From NCBI GenBank assembly GCA_020631735.1, contig CM036221.1, forward strand, positions 13,745,381 through 13,809,380: DNA of 64,000 nucleotides, in the 5' to 3' direction. The notes under the pieces were generated by a model. That model worked only from the letters and a program-made list of their open reading frames with translations. It had not been told where the DNA came from and ran no database searches. The stretch's first letter is position 1. Every line of letters starts with the position of its first letter. A program made the position numbers and the translations under genes. The DNA is from Saccharum officinarum (Eukaryota; Streptophyta; Magnoliopsida; Poales; Poaceae). Positions 36,825 to 48,583 of the stretch are shown in pieces.

Positions 36825-38886
36825 TAACAGGAAACAAACACCCCCACTGTACTGACAACCTATATCCTCATCTGACTTTGCCAGACTGCCTACTGCCACT
36901 TTGCTTTGCCCACCACCAAAAGACCGATCCCATCATCTCTGCCTTCCTTGCGTAGGTACGCCTCTAGTGGTCTGCTTTTGGATGGCATGCCAATGTGACA
37001 ATGTATTAGTTGAATTGAGTTTTGGGTTGAAACTTGTTAATTTTTGAGCTGTGATAGCTACCATGCACTGTACAAAGATATCCGATCGCGTCGTGCGCAC
37101 TATAGACGAAGGCGGAACTTCTTTCCATTATCTAAAACAAGCAGGTAAACCGAATGACCACGCATATCTCTATAATTTGACGAGCAATGACTACCCACCA
37201 GGCAATAATACTGGAGCTATAGGTGCTGTTGTAGTCTTGACCTAGGAGTACACTAGTTCCAATTCCAATAATTCCAACAACAAACGACAGAAATCTAGCA
37301 CGTGTGCTAAGCAGTAATAGGAAGATATACTTGATCGTATATCTAGCAATTAGCGCTAACAGTGCACTTTGTGTGAAAGCACGCACGCACGAACGCAGAC
37401 GCGACGCCTGGCACGGTGTGTTGATTTAGTTAGTCCAGTCCACTCACCTGATATGATGAACCCACACGAGAGGACGACTACGGATAGACGGTCATAGCAC
37501 GCTGCATGCATTGCGCCGGCCCGGGCTGCCGCGCGTGCACGAGTTCGATATGCACGCCTCTCCGAAACTGCTAGTGGGAGTGCCGCAGTGGGAGTGGGAG
37601 TGGGAGTGGGAGTGGGAGGATATGATCCATCAGGCCCGTGGTAGGCGACCAATGGAACCTATCTACTGTATCTATATATCTTGTATAGACTTCATTACTA
37701 CACCTCGCGTGGGCAGGCGTAGAAAGCTCCGCCCGCATGACTCTTTCTTTCGCCCGAACGCGTCCTTCTGTTCTTCCTCCCACGCTCCCCCCGCCGCTAT
37801 CTCCTCACCCTGCCTTGCTCCGGTGACGTCCGTGTCGCCTCTGCCGCTGCCCTTGACCACGGCCAACCCTAACCTAAGCTTCTCCAAATCCGATGCGAGT
37901 GCCCCCGTCTCCACCACCTCCTAGGCTCCGGCAGCGCGTCGCCACCTCCGCCACCAGCTCACCTCCTTTCACCGCCGCCACGCTAATCCCAAGCTTCTCC
38001 CCTTCTTCTCCGATGGACACCCCACCACTGGCACCGCCCAACCGTGCGGCCTCTCACACCATCAGGGAGACGCCCCCCCACCGTCCCGCCCTCCGTCGTC
38101 GTCTCAACCATCATCACCACCGGTCTAGCATATCATCCTCAAAAGCTTCCTTCTAAGCCCAGAGAACATGGAAATCCCCGAAACCCTAAACCCTAATGTC
38201 ACGGCCTTCTTCTTCTCTGGCGGTGGCGACAGCAGGTGAGTTCGTCCCGACACCCGGCATCGCACCTCCGAAACCCCAAACCTGGAGAACATCGGACGGC
38301 CCAGACCGTATGCGTGCCGCACGACGTGAGCGTGCGCTCATGAACAAGCATTTGGGATCTTTTATAGAGCCAATCCCCACTATTCTATTTGATTCCACGT
38401 TCAAACCCTAAATTGTATTTGGACCAATGCACAATTAACAACACAAACTATCCAACTTTACGAAACTCATAGAAACGTCTCCATCTCCGATCTCTGGCCG
38501 TGTGTGGCATGTACCTGATCTAATATGTAATTCAATCGATCAAATCAAGAGATCAAAATATAACAGAGAGCCCCACGATCGATCCATAGCAGCCAGGGAG
38601 GAGAGAAGCAGCGATTCATTTTGAAATTCTGGCGGCAACATACGAATAAGTATTTTCTAGCGAAACCAATCATGCACATTCCAACGTGCGCGCGCATGTG
38701 TGTCAAGTCACAGTTTTGTCATCCAATACATTCTTAATCTCCTCGATCCATCCATCATTGTAGTGTAGTGGTTCGTTCATTGGTTATTAATTAATTTAAT
38801 TTAATTTAATTTAATTTGCGCATCTCATCATCTCAAGCTGTGAGTGACAGAACAATTCACCCTAAACTCACTTGTGTGGGTACGTA
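36825..38886. other. unassigned DNA with GC-rich block and microsatellites
   Basis: GTGGGA hexamer repeat at about 37574-37619 and TTTAA repeat at about 38789-38816. 37690-38400 is GC-rich with overlapping frames on both strands (37893-38156, 38196-38411). It looks like a gene start (CCCTAAACCCTAATGTC, possible donor after GACAGCAG) but no domain or downstream exon was found. Confidence 0.35.
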
Positions 38887-39872
38887 CAGTGGCGTAGCTA
38901 GGATTTATAGCTAAGGTGGTCCATTGATTGTTTTTTTAAAATAACTACCATAACTATAACATATCGATACACAAGTATATAAATTATGAAACACGATATA
39001 TTTAAGTTAAAGTGGACATACAAATATCATAAATAGACGGGTCTAGCATGCTTAATGTAGAATAATTGTAGATTACATAACTATAATAGCTGAAGAATGA
39101 ACAGTACACCACTTCTTTCTTTTAGGCTAGCTTGCGCCTTCTATTAGCCATGAAAGTATTTTTTGAAACTAATTAGCCATGAAAGTATTGATTATTCCAT
39201 AGTTACTTAATTGTAAATAAATATCTTGTTCAATAGATTTGTAAGAGAACCGTATAATATTTCAATTTATTATTCCAATAATCCAATCTTGCAAAAAAAC
39301 TCCTACAATTAAAATGAAATAGAGTGTCCTGTAAGTGTAGAACCTAAATCAATTTCGCATATCTTGTCGTTGTCGCTTGTGCATTTTTGTTGTGAAGATA
39401 TTAGCTGCTGCTAACAATGCATAGTGGCTGATGGTCCCTACTCTTGGCTCTATTTAGGGCTTATTTGCTTAGTTTCTACGAGAGAGATGGAGAGTAAAGA
39501 AAAAAAGGGGGGAAAGGCCAGCAGGCTAATTTGCTGGAGAGTTGAGACGTACGAGAGACTGAATGTGCTGTTGTAGCGCTTCTCACCGCCGGCAGCCGCT
39601 GCACGGTCGTCTGTTGGCTGGCCATGGTTGCAACTGGTGGGGACGAATACGAAGGGGAAGGGAAACGGATGGCCGCAGCTCACAATACGAATACAAAGGG
39701 CCTTCCAAGGAGCGCACGCGCGGCCGCTGGGTGCTGGGAGCCTAACGACTCACCTTTCCAAAGACTGATAGCGGACATACGCTGATTGCAGTACCTACTA
39801 ATTCCTATGGGCTTTGGCTGGACTGCAGGGTGGTCCGCGGACCACAGGGACCACCCTGTAGCTCCGCCCCTG
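38887..39872. mobile_element. non-autonomous hAT element, 8-bp TSD GGTACGTA
   Basis: CAGTGGCGTAGCTAGGAT at the left and, in reverse complement, CAGGGGCGGAGCTACAGGGT at the right, flanked by identical GGTACGTA (38879-38886, 39873-39880). 986 bp, no transposase. Related ends occur at 19849-21270. Confidence 0.9.
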
Positions 39873-40555
39873 GGTACGTAGTCCATGTCCGTTCTCAGCT
39901 CGTACTGTGCACTGTATGTGCAGGTGTGCCACAGTACCTAACAGTCGGCGTCAATGGCACGAGATGTAGGAGTACTCCTCACTCTGTTCGCTTTGACTTT
40001 TTTATATATCAAATTTGCTATGTATCTAGATATAATGTATATGTAGATCAATGTTTTCAAGTCGTCCGATTAATCGCGACTAATCGTCCTTATCGGTCCC
40101 TAGTGACCGATTTGAGGTACCGAGGTGACCAGCTCGATCGAAAAGCTGGTCGTTCGATTAATTGAAGAGTAATCACGATTAATCGTCCGACTAGAACAAG
40201 GACGATTAGTTTGGTTGCTCTGTTTTTTTGGGCTTGTTTTTTGGGCCTATATGTGGCCCATTGGGCTTGCAATTTGGCCTGTTAAGGTTAGAATAGACAC
40301 CAAAAGGCAGGAGGCACGCAGGCACACGCCACAATTTCCCCCCGTGCGCCTCCAGTCTGCCGCGCGCGCGATTCCTCCCTCCCGCGCGCGATTCCTCCTC
40401 CCCCGCGCTCTATTCCCTGTCTCTGGTGACCTATTCTCCTCCCTTGCACAACTATTCTCCTCTCTGGTGAGCTGTGTAGCTGGCGGCGCCCTCTGCCAAG
40501 TCAAGTGGTCGCCGGTCTTCGGGATGAGCTGCTCCGATGACGGTATGTGCCTTTC

Positions 40556-42509
40556 TGTAAGGTCCAAATAGGCTAGAAGAGGGGTGAATAGCCTAATTAA
40601 AACTTCTACAAGAATTACTTAACCACACGTTAGTACGAAAGGTGGCGAAGCAAATGCACTAGCTCTAACTAATTAAGCAAGCCACCTACACAAGTCTATA
40701 ACAAAGCTATTCACTAAACACAACAACAACTACAAGCTAGAAACAAGAAGTAATACAAGAGAAGAGCTTTGAGTGATTATACCGCCGTGTAGAGATGAGA
40801 AGTACCAATCAATCAATCAATCACACACGAGAAATCCTCGGGAAGAGAATGACACAAGAATTTATCCCGAGGTTCACTTGCTTCCCGGTAAGCTACTCCC
40901 CGTTGTGGCGATACACCCACTTGTCGGTTCACGAGCTAATCGACTATCAAGAGTCGAGCCCTCGACGGGCGTCGTACAACCGCACACAAGATGGAGATCC
41001 TCCAAGCCACGAGCTCCACTAGAGTATCCAATTTGCGAACTCCCGCGGGGAAGGATCAAGAACCCCTTACAACACTTGGTGAAGACTCCAACAATCTCCA
41101 ATTGTGAGCTCAATCACCTCCACTGCTCCAAGCCGTCTACCGTGTCGGGAAACACGGAAGAGTAACAAGAAATCCGCAGCAACTCGAAGATCAAGTGCCT
41201 CTAAAATGCAACTCTCAAGCAATGCACTTGAATCTCACTCAATCTCACTCAAGATGTGCAACTATGCAAAGAGATGAGTGGAGGGGTTGTTCTCTAGCTC
41301 AAAGTATGTCTCTAGGTCTCAAAATGTGCAAGAGATACCCTCAAACCCCGGCCAACGTCTATTTATAACGAAGGGGTACGCAGCTAGCCGTTAAGGACGA
41401 CACAGTTCAAAACGGGATGACCGGACGCTCCGGTCAGGGTGACCGGACGCGTTCGGTCACTACAGGACAAGCGTGAACAGTGCGCGTCAGAAGTTACCGT
41501 TGCTATGACCGGACGCGCCCTAGCGTATGACCGGACGCCATAGTGCCAGTGTCCGATTAGAGTCCAGTAAGCTCCCATCACGACCGGACGCGTCCGATCG
41601 TACATGACCGGACGCGCCCCGCGTCCGATCATCACTCCTGCGCTCTCTGCCCCTCTAGACGCCTGACCGGACGCGCCGGTCCCGTGAAGGACCAGACGCG
41701 TCGGTCGCGCGCTCTGCTTCTGCACACAGGTGAACTGACCGGACGCGCTGGTCAGGCCAGACCAGCGTCCGGTCACTAACCCTAGGCGCGCTGACCGAAT
41801 GAACTGACCGGACGCGTTGGTCAAGCCGTGACCGCGTCCGGTGCAGCGTCCGGTCACCACAGTGACCTCCGTTCGCCTCCGTTTCTTTCTCGACTTCCGG
41901 CGCAGTAGAAAATAGGCATTTCACTTCTCCAAAAAGCGCTGAATCCCGCCTCGCAAGCTCGACGGGAGGGAGAGAGGAACCCAAACCCCTCTCTACCGCT
42001 TAAACTTCACCGCCTTCGCAAAAGTGCTAACACCACCAAGTGTACATCACCATGTGCATGTGTGTTAGCATTTCACAATCATTTTTCAATGCGTTATGTT
42101 AGCTCTTTACTGGATCCTAATGCATATGCTCAAGACAATGATCTAGTGGCACTTGATTCCCGAGCTAACCGTGATTGCCCCTCTTGATAGTTGGCTATCT
42201 ATACTAAACCCGGTCAATCACTTCTCTACTCATCTTAGACCGGCAAAAGGAAAACCCCTATGGTTATACCTTTGCCTTGCGCTCTTAGATCCTTCTCCTA
42301 CACTTGATCATCATGTCCTTCATATTATGTGCATCTCCACCATGATCATCATTTCATGTCCATGCACCATCTCTTTGTGATCTTGTGGCCACCACTCCTT
42401 GCCACGTACACCTTCATCACATGTGTTGCTTATGCCTAACTCAAAACACTTAACACATGGCATTAGCAACTTGGTGTCATTAATTACCAAAACCAAACTT
42501 GGGCTTTTA
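40556..42509 (-). repeat. LTR of the copia element (3' LTR in element sense)
   Basis: Starts TGTAAGGTCCAAATAGG on the plus strand and ends GGGCTTTTA, where the other copies end CTTTCA, so the terminal CA has mutated. Contains the GACCGGACGC-rich block at 41415-41860. Confidence 0.95.
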
Positions 42510-42522
42510 ATCTCCCCCTTTT

Positions 42523-43587
42523 TGGTAATTGATGACAACCATCACAAAGATATGAAATGAAATCAATTTTCAATTTCGATAGTGTTAGCTCCCCCTACAT
42601 ATGTGCTTCCTTGAGTTTGGTTCAATTGTGCACATATGTATGGATTTGAATTTTGGGAGAGTTACTACTATCAAATTAATGCTAAGGTATATAGAATGGA
42701 CCTTTGAAGCGTGATACCAATCGGAGTTGCCTTTATATACCATCCTTAGCATCGATGTAGCTAGACACCACTTGTAATTCCTCACTTGTAAAGATCACAA
42801 ACACTAAAATACCCCGTGAGATCAACATTATAAGCAAAGGGTGTCTAGATACCACTTGTTAAGCTACTCTCAACAAATCATCATTCAAGTTCTATTTCTA
42901 GCATACACCATACAAACATGAATATGAATTTAAGCTTTGCAATGCAACAATTCATCATGTTAATGCACATATAAATGCAACAAATAATTCATGAGCTTGC
43001 TCCCCCTACTTGTGTGCTCAATTTTAATTGATCCCTTTCTCCCCCTTTGTAACTTAACTTTTTATCTTTGTGACTTTTTTCTCCTCCTTATTATATCTTA
43101 TTCCCTTTGCAATATCTTTGTGACTTTTCTCTCCCCCTTTATCAACAATCACCAAAAAGGTGTCAATTTTAGTGAGAGATAAGTCAATCAATATGAGGGA
43201 GTCCAAAATTATGGTTCAATCTAGATCACTTGCCTAGAATATGTAATTCGGTTTGATCCAAGGACAAGCTTCTTCACACCTCATAAAGTATAAGGGTTAT
43301 CTTGACCATGTTGAATTACACAACATGAGCTCATTTTCTAGATTCAACACTAGGTTTGCAAGCCCACAAACATGTCATATGCTACCACTATATTAGACAA
43401 ACATAGAAGCAATAGTGGTACCATATATACATCAAAATCATTTGATTTTCATGAATGAGCCTATTTATCATGCAAATATGTCTATATGTTCTAACCATGT
43501 CCTTAGCAAAGTATGAATGATATGCCAAACAACTTTACCTTGCTATGTTGGAGGAGAGGCATGTCATATAAGGATGTGGGGGTGCAC
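42523..43587 (-). other. copia 3' internal region with multiple polypurine-like tracts
   Basis: AT-rich, no env-like frame. CTCCCCC (GGGGGAG in element sense) recurs at about 42590, 43001, 43039 and 43132 in addition to the tract beside the LTR. Confidence 0.6.
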
Positions 43588-45495
43588 TCATTTCAAGTTG
43601 GAGAAGTCAAGTATGTTCAATTCATTCTTCAACTTGTAAAATCTTTTCTCATCAAGTGGCTTTGTGAATATGTCAGCTAGTTGATCTTCGGTGCCAATGC
43701 TCTTAATGCTAATATCACCCTTTTGTTGATGGTCTCTTATAAAGTGATGCCTTATGTCAATGTGCTTGGTTCTTGAATGTTGAACCAGATTTTGTGTCAT
43801 CTTGATAGCACTCTCATTATCACAAAACAAAGGCACATTCTTGAATTTAATTCCAAAGTCATTTAAGGTGGCCTTCATCCAAAGCAATTGTGCACAATAA
43901 CTACCGGCACTAATGTATTCGGCCTCAGCGGTAGATAGTGCAACACTATTTTGTTTCTTTGATGACCATGAAACAAGAGACTTTCCAAGCAATTGACAAG
44001 TGCCACTTGTGCTCATTCTATCAATCTTGCAACCACCATAGTCAGAATCCGAATATCCAATCAACTCAAAATTAGACCCTTTTAGAAACCATAATCCAAC
44101 ATCATGAGTGCCCTTAAGATATCTTAATATTCTCTTGGTTGCTTTCAAGTGACTTTCTCTAGGTGAAGCTTGATATCTTACACACTTGCACACACTAAAC
44201 ATCACATCCGGACTAGAAGCGGTGACATAGAGCAAACTTCCAATCATAGACCGGTATTGCTTTTGATGTACCATGTTTCCACTATCATCAATACCCAATT
44301 TATCATTAGTGCCCATTGGTGTACTCATTTGCTTAGCATCTTGCAATCCAAACTTCTTGATCATGTCCTTAATGTACTTGCCTTGACTTACAAAAGTGTC
44401 ATTCTTCATTTGCTTGATTTGAAGTCCAAGGAAGTAACTAAGCTCTCCAATCATAGACATCTCAAACTCATTAGCCATCATATTTCCAAACTCTTCACAA
44501 AAGTCTTGGTTAGTTGATCCAAAGATAATATCATCCACATAGATTTGCAACACAAACAAGTCATTTTCAAGCTTCTTGGTAAAGAGAGTGGTGTCAACCT
44601 TTCCCATCTTGAACCCTTTAGAGAGAAGAAAGTCCCTCAATCTCTCATACCATGCTCTAGGTGCTTGCTTCAAACCATACAATGCCTTCTTGAGCTTGTA
44701 AACATGGTCGGGCTTCTTGTCATCTTCAAAACCGGGAGGTTGCTCAACATAAACTTCTTCATTGATGTAGCCATTGAGAAATGCACTCTTGACATCCAGT
44801 TGATAGAGCTTGATGTTGTGTGCACAAGCATATGCTAATAAGATTCTAATTGCCTCCAATCTTGCAACCGGTGCATATGTCTCTCCAAAGTCAAGACCCT
44901 CAACTTGAGTGTATCCTTGTGCTACTAATCTTGCTTTGTTCCTTACAACCATGCCATCTTGATCTTGCTTGTTTCTAAAGACCCACTTAGTGCCAATCAC
45001 ATTGTAGTTCTTTGGCCTCTCAACAAGTTTCCAAACTTGATTTCTAGCAAAGTTGTTTAGTTCTTCATGTATGGCATTTACCCAATCAGAATCCTTCAAA
45101 GCATCTTCTAATTTCTTAGGTTCTTCAAGTGACACAAATGAGTAGTGCTCACAAAAAGATGCTAGTCTTGATCTAGTTTGAACACCACTTTGAATTCCAC
45201 CAATGATTTGATCCAACGGATGATCTCTTGCAATGTTAGTAGGTTGGAGTATTGGGAGTTGATTGCTTCCACTTGTTTGACCTTGAACTTGAGCTTCATC
45301 ATGAGTACCACTAGAGCTTGCTTGATTTATATCAATTTGCATACTTTGGTTGATCACATAAATATCATCATCATCAACTTGCATCGGCCTTATATCACCA
45401 ATGTCCATGTTCTTCATTGCATTTAACAATTGATCTCCTCTCACATCATCAAGGTTTTGAGCTTCATTTTTAGATCCTTGGGTTTCATCAAACTC
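43588..45495 (-). pseudogene. copia reverse transcriptase and RNase H
   Basis: Largest surviving piece, inside an open frame of 678 codons (45624-43588) whose first ~43 codons come from an inserted MITE. Visible are the pre-RT segment ([20 protein letters not shown]), RT with [11 protein letters not shown] and the YVDD active site at about residue 362, and RNase H with [21 protein letters not shown] and the C-terminal [19 protein letters not shown]. Catalytic residues of both enzymes are present, but the 5' part is disconnected. Confidence 0.92.
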
Positions 45496-45619
45496 AACCG
45501 GCTGGTTCGGCTGGTGGAAAAGCCGGCTGGTTTCGGCTGATTCAATAGTGTTCTGTGAGAGAGAATAAGCTGAAACAAGCTGAAACAAGCCGAAACATGA
45601 CTTGCAGAACAGGGCCAAC
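45496..45619. mobile_element. 118-bp MITE inserted in copia pol, TSD AAC
   Basis: The insert at 45499-45616 is flanked by AAC (45496-45498, 45617-45619) and separates EEVHDV from EFDETQGS, which are contiguous in related elements. Ends are GGCCCTGTTCTGC and, at the opposite end in inverted sense, CGGCTGGTTCGGCTGG. Insert plus TSD is 121 bp, so it both shifts the frame and brings in a stop. Confidence 0.7.
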
Positions 45620-46345
45620 ATCATGAACTTCTTCTAAGGTGCCATTTGTGAGATTCCAAACTCTATATGCTTTGCTTGTGGTAGAATAACCAAGTAAGAA
45701 CCCTTCATCACATTTCTTTTCAAACTTGCTCAATCTAGTGCCTTTCTTGAGAATATAGCATTTGCAACCAAACACTCTAAAGTATGCAATGTTGGGCTTT
45801 CTTCCATTCAATAGCTCATATGGTGTCTTTCCAAGCTTCCCATGGCAATAGAGACGGTTGCTACAATAGCAAGCCGTGTTGATGGCTTCACTCCAAAGTG
45901 AATGACTAACATTGTATTCACTAAGCATTGATCTAGCCATATCAATTAATGTTCTATTTTTCCTTTCAACTACACCATTTAATTGAGGAGTGTATGTTGG
46001 TGAGAATTGATGTCCAATACCAAAATCATCACACAAATCTTCAATTCTTGTATTCTTGAACTCACTACCATTGTCACTTCTAATCTTCTTGATGGTAGTC
46101 TCAAACTCATTTTGCACTCTCTTAACAAAAGACTTGAATAGATCATAAACATCACTCTTGTCATAGAGAAATAACACCCAAGTGTATCTAGTGTAGTCAT
46201 CCACTATCACAAAACCATACTTGTTGCCACCAATGCTAGTGTATGTTGTTGGCCCAAACAAGTCTATGTGCAATAGCTCAAATCCCTTTGATGTGCTCAT
46301 TTCACTCTTGCTAGGATATGTATTTCCAACTTGTTGCTGGCTTGA
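45620..46345 (-). pseudogene. copia integrase core
   Basis: The frame 46348-45542 shows the DDE core: LLHIDLFGP (first D), KIRSDNGSEF (second D) and GVVERKNRT (E), then the IN C-terminal region [13 protein letters not shown] where the MITE interrupts it. It is joined upstream by a one-base frameshift near 46340. Confidence 0.9.
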
Positions 46346-46860
46346 CAAGCACTACATGGTTTATCCTTGTCAAAGGTGACATCCTTCAAGCCTCTAACTA
46401 AGTCATGCTTCAAAAGTTTGTTCAATTGTTTCATTCCAACATGACCAAGCCTTCTATGCCACAACCATCCCATACTAGATTTGCTAAGCAAGCATGATGT
46501 TAATTGTGTCTCACTATCATTGAAGTCAACCAAGTATAAGCTACTATGTCTAAATCCTTTGAATATCAAGTTTGATCTATCAACACTTATGACTTCAACA
46601 TCATCACTACCAAATATGCACTTGAAGCCAAGATCACAAAGTTGTGCCACCGATAAAAGATTGAAATCCAAGCTCTCAACTAGCAACACATTAGATATGC
46701 TCATGTAATTTGAGATAGCAATTTTACCAAGCCCCTTGACCTTGCCTTTCTTGTTGTTACCGAAAGTGATAGCACCAAAACCACTATTTTGACTTGTATC
46801 AATTGATTTGAACATACAAGAGTCTCCGGTCATATGTTGAGTGCATCCACTATCAATCAC
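46346..46860 (-). pseudogene. copia protease and integrase zinc domain
   Basis: Frame of 187 codons with the aspartic protease DSG motif (MIDSGCTQHMTGD) at its start and the integrase H-H-C-C zinc module (LWHRRLGHVG ... CSACQAS) at its end. The frame is lost just after CSACQAS. Confidence 0.88.
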
Positions 46861-46903
46861 CCAATGCCTTCCTCTGGCTTTGTAATTGACCTACAAGACA
46901 AGA

Positions 46904-47944
46904 TCAATTCCTTTTAGGTACCCAAACTTGTTTGGATCCTCTAAGGTTAGAGACTAAGCTCTTTGGTACCCAAATGGCTTTCTTCTTTGAGCCCATCCAT
47001 GGTGCACCAATGAACTTAGCATGAACACCATTTATACCCTTTGTAAGCATATAGAAAGAATCAAACTTAATTGAGGATACATTTGCATTGGATTTCTTGT
47101 TCATGCAATGTTGCTCTATGTGACCAACTTGCTTGCAACTTTTGCAATAGCTACCATTGTTCTTCACAAAACGAGTCTTGTGAGGAGCAAAAGCGGCCTT
47201 GCCTTTCTTAGGGTTATAGCCCAATCCCTCTTTGTAGAGAGAAGATCTTTGGCTATCCAAGCACATAAGCAAGCGGTCCTCACCACCATAAACCTTAGCT
47301 AAGGTGTGATTGAGCTCTTTTACCTCCTTCTTGAGATTTTCGTTCTCAACTATAAGTGTGGAGTCACAAGTGAAACCATCACTACTAGATGAGGATGATG
47401 TCGATGAGCTACATGAAGGGTTAGTGGGAGTAACAATAATAGGCTTATGATAAGATTCATCAATTATATCACATGATATGCCTATGTTGCAAGTTTTAGC
47501 TTTCTCAACATTAGTTGGCATGTCTTTACATTTTTCAACTAGAGAGAAATGAGCTTCTTCAAGCTTGGTGTGAGACTTTTGAAGCTTCTTATGGTCTACC
47601 TTTAGACTATCATAAGATGCCCTAAGCTCATCAACTTTTTGCATAAGGTTTTTCTTTTCCTTAAGCAAGCCCTTGCACTCCTTTCTAGATTCTTTAAAAT
47701 GTTGAGTGCAATCTTCTAGCATAGTGATTAGTTCATCTTTAGTGAATTCTTCTTCAACACTATCACTATCACTAGCATTATCATGATCACTCTCATCGTC
47801 GGATGATACCTTAGCGGCCTTAGCCATGAAGCACGATGGAGTATCGAAGAGGGAGACCTTCTCTTGGATGGCAATGCTAGCATGTCCCTTCTTCTTGCTC
47901 TTGTTGTCATCCTCATCATCACTTGAGGAATCATCGGTCATCAC
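46904..47944 (-). pseudogene. copia gag C-terminal part with CCHC zinc knuckle
   Basis: Frame of 346 codons: an acidic serine-rich stretch (TDDSSSDDEDDN), a predicted coiled coil (LKEKKNLMQKVDELRASYDS) and the CCHC knuckle CKSCKQVGHIEQHC. An in-frame stop lies just upstream of 47944 and another at the join to the protease. Confidence 0.85.
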
Positions 47945-48052
47945 TTCTTAGAATATTTGTTGAGGAGTTGAATCCTTCAATGTAGTCCTTACTAGCACGG
48001 TGATCAATGTATCAAATCTCTTGGGTAGACTTCTCAAGAACTTCATAGAGAA

Positions 48053-48523
48053 TTAATTGTTCTTGACCTCCTCACCAAGTGCCTTGAGCTCATTGACAAT
48101 GACTTGCAACCTATGAAACATCTCCGGTACACTCTCATCATCTTGCATTTTGAAGCTTGAAAATTTTTCTTGCAAGATATATGCTTTAGCGGTCTTTGTG
48201 CCTTCGGTGCCCTCAAATATTTCTTCTAGCTTGGCCCAAGCATCATGAGCAATCTCTATGTTCTTCACTTGCTCAAATGTCTTGTCATCTAATGCCTCAT
48301 GAAGAGCACTAATGGCAATGTCATTGCATTGGAGCTTCTTCTCTTCCACCGGTGTAGGTGCTTCCGGATTAGCAACCTCAAATTTTGTTTCGGTGACCTT
48401 CCACACTTCTCTATTGATTGACTTTAGGTGTGCGGTCATCTTAACCTTCCAATATGTATAATTTGTGCCATCAAAGTGATGTGCCTTCTTGGTGTTGTTG
48501 ATGTGCGAACTTAATTGAGCCAT
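48053..48523 (-). pseudogene. copia gag N-terminal part (UBN2-type)
   Basis: Starts MAQLSSHINNTKKAHHFDGT and continues NYTYWKVKMTAHL, typical of copia gag. Stops after 156 codons; the coding sense continues in another frame to about 47950 with a further stop. Confidence 0.88.
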
Positions 48524-48570
48524 TTCTTTTTCACCGTAGGTTGTTAAGCCTCAAATAAACGGTGCCTCGA

Positions 48571-48581
48571 CTCTGATACCA
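48571..48581 (-). other. primer-binding site (initiator tRNA-Met)
   Basis: TGGTATCAGAG on the minus strand, two bases inside the LTR edge at 48584, matching the 3' end of initiator tRNA-Met; the next base is T rather than the usual C. Confidence 0.9.
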
Positions 48582-48583
48582 CT

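Noticed and set aside
37132..37386. Hydrophobic minus frame of 84 codons, considered as an organelle-derived or membrane protein gene
   Set aside because: No organelle gene could be matched, and there is no conserved neighbour or intron structure.
37893..38411. Possible gene start with a GTGAGT donor after 38236
   Set aside because: No downstream exon or domain found; competing frames on both strands.
40773..41165. Frames in the LTRs (for example 41384-41860, 49574-49870, 52607-53059)
   Set aside because: They fall in non-coding LTR sequence and differ between copies by shifts and stops.
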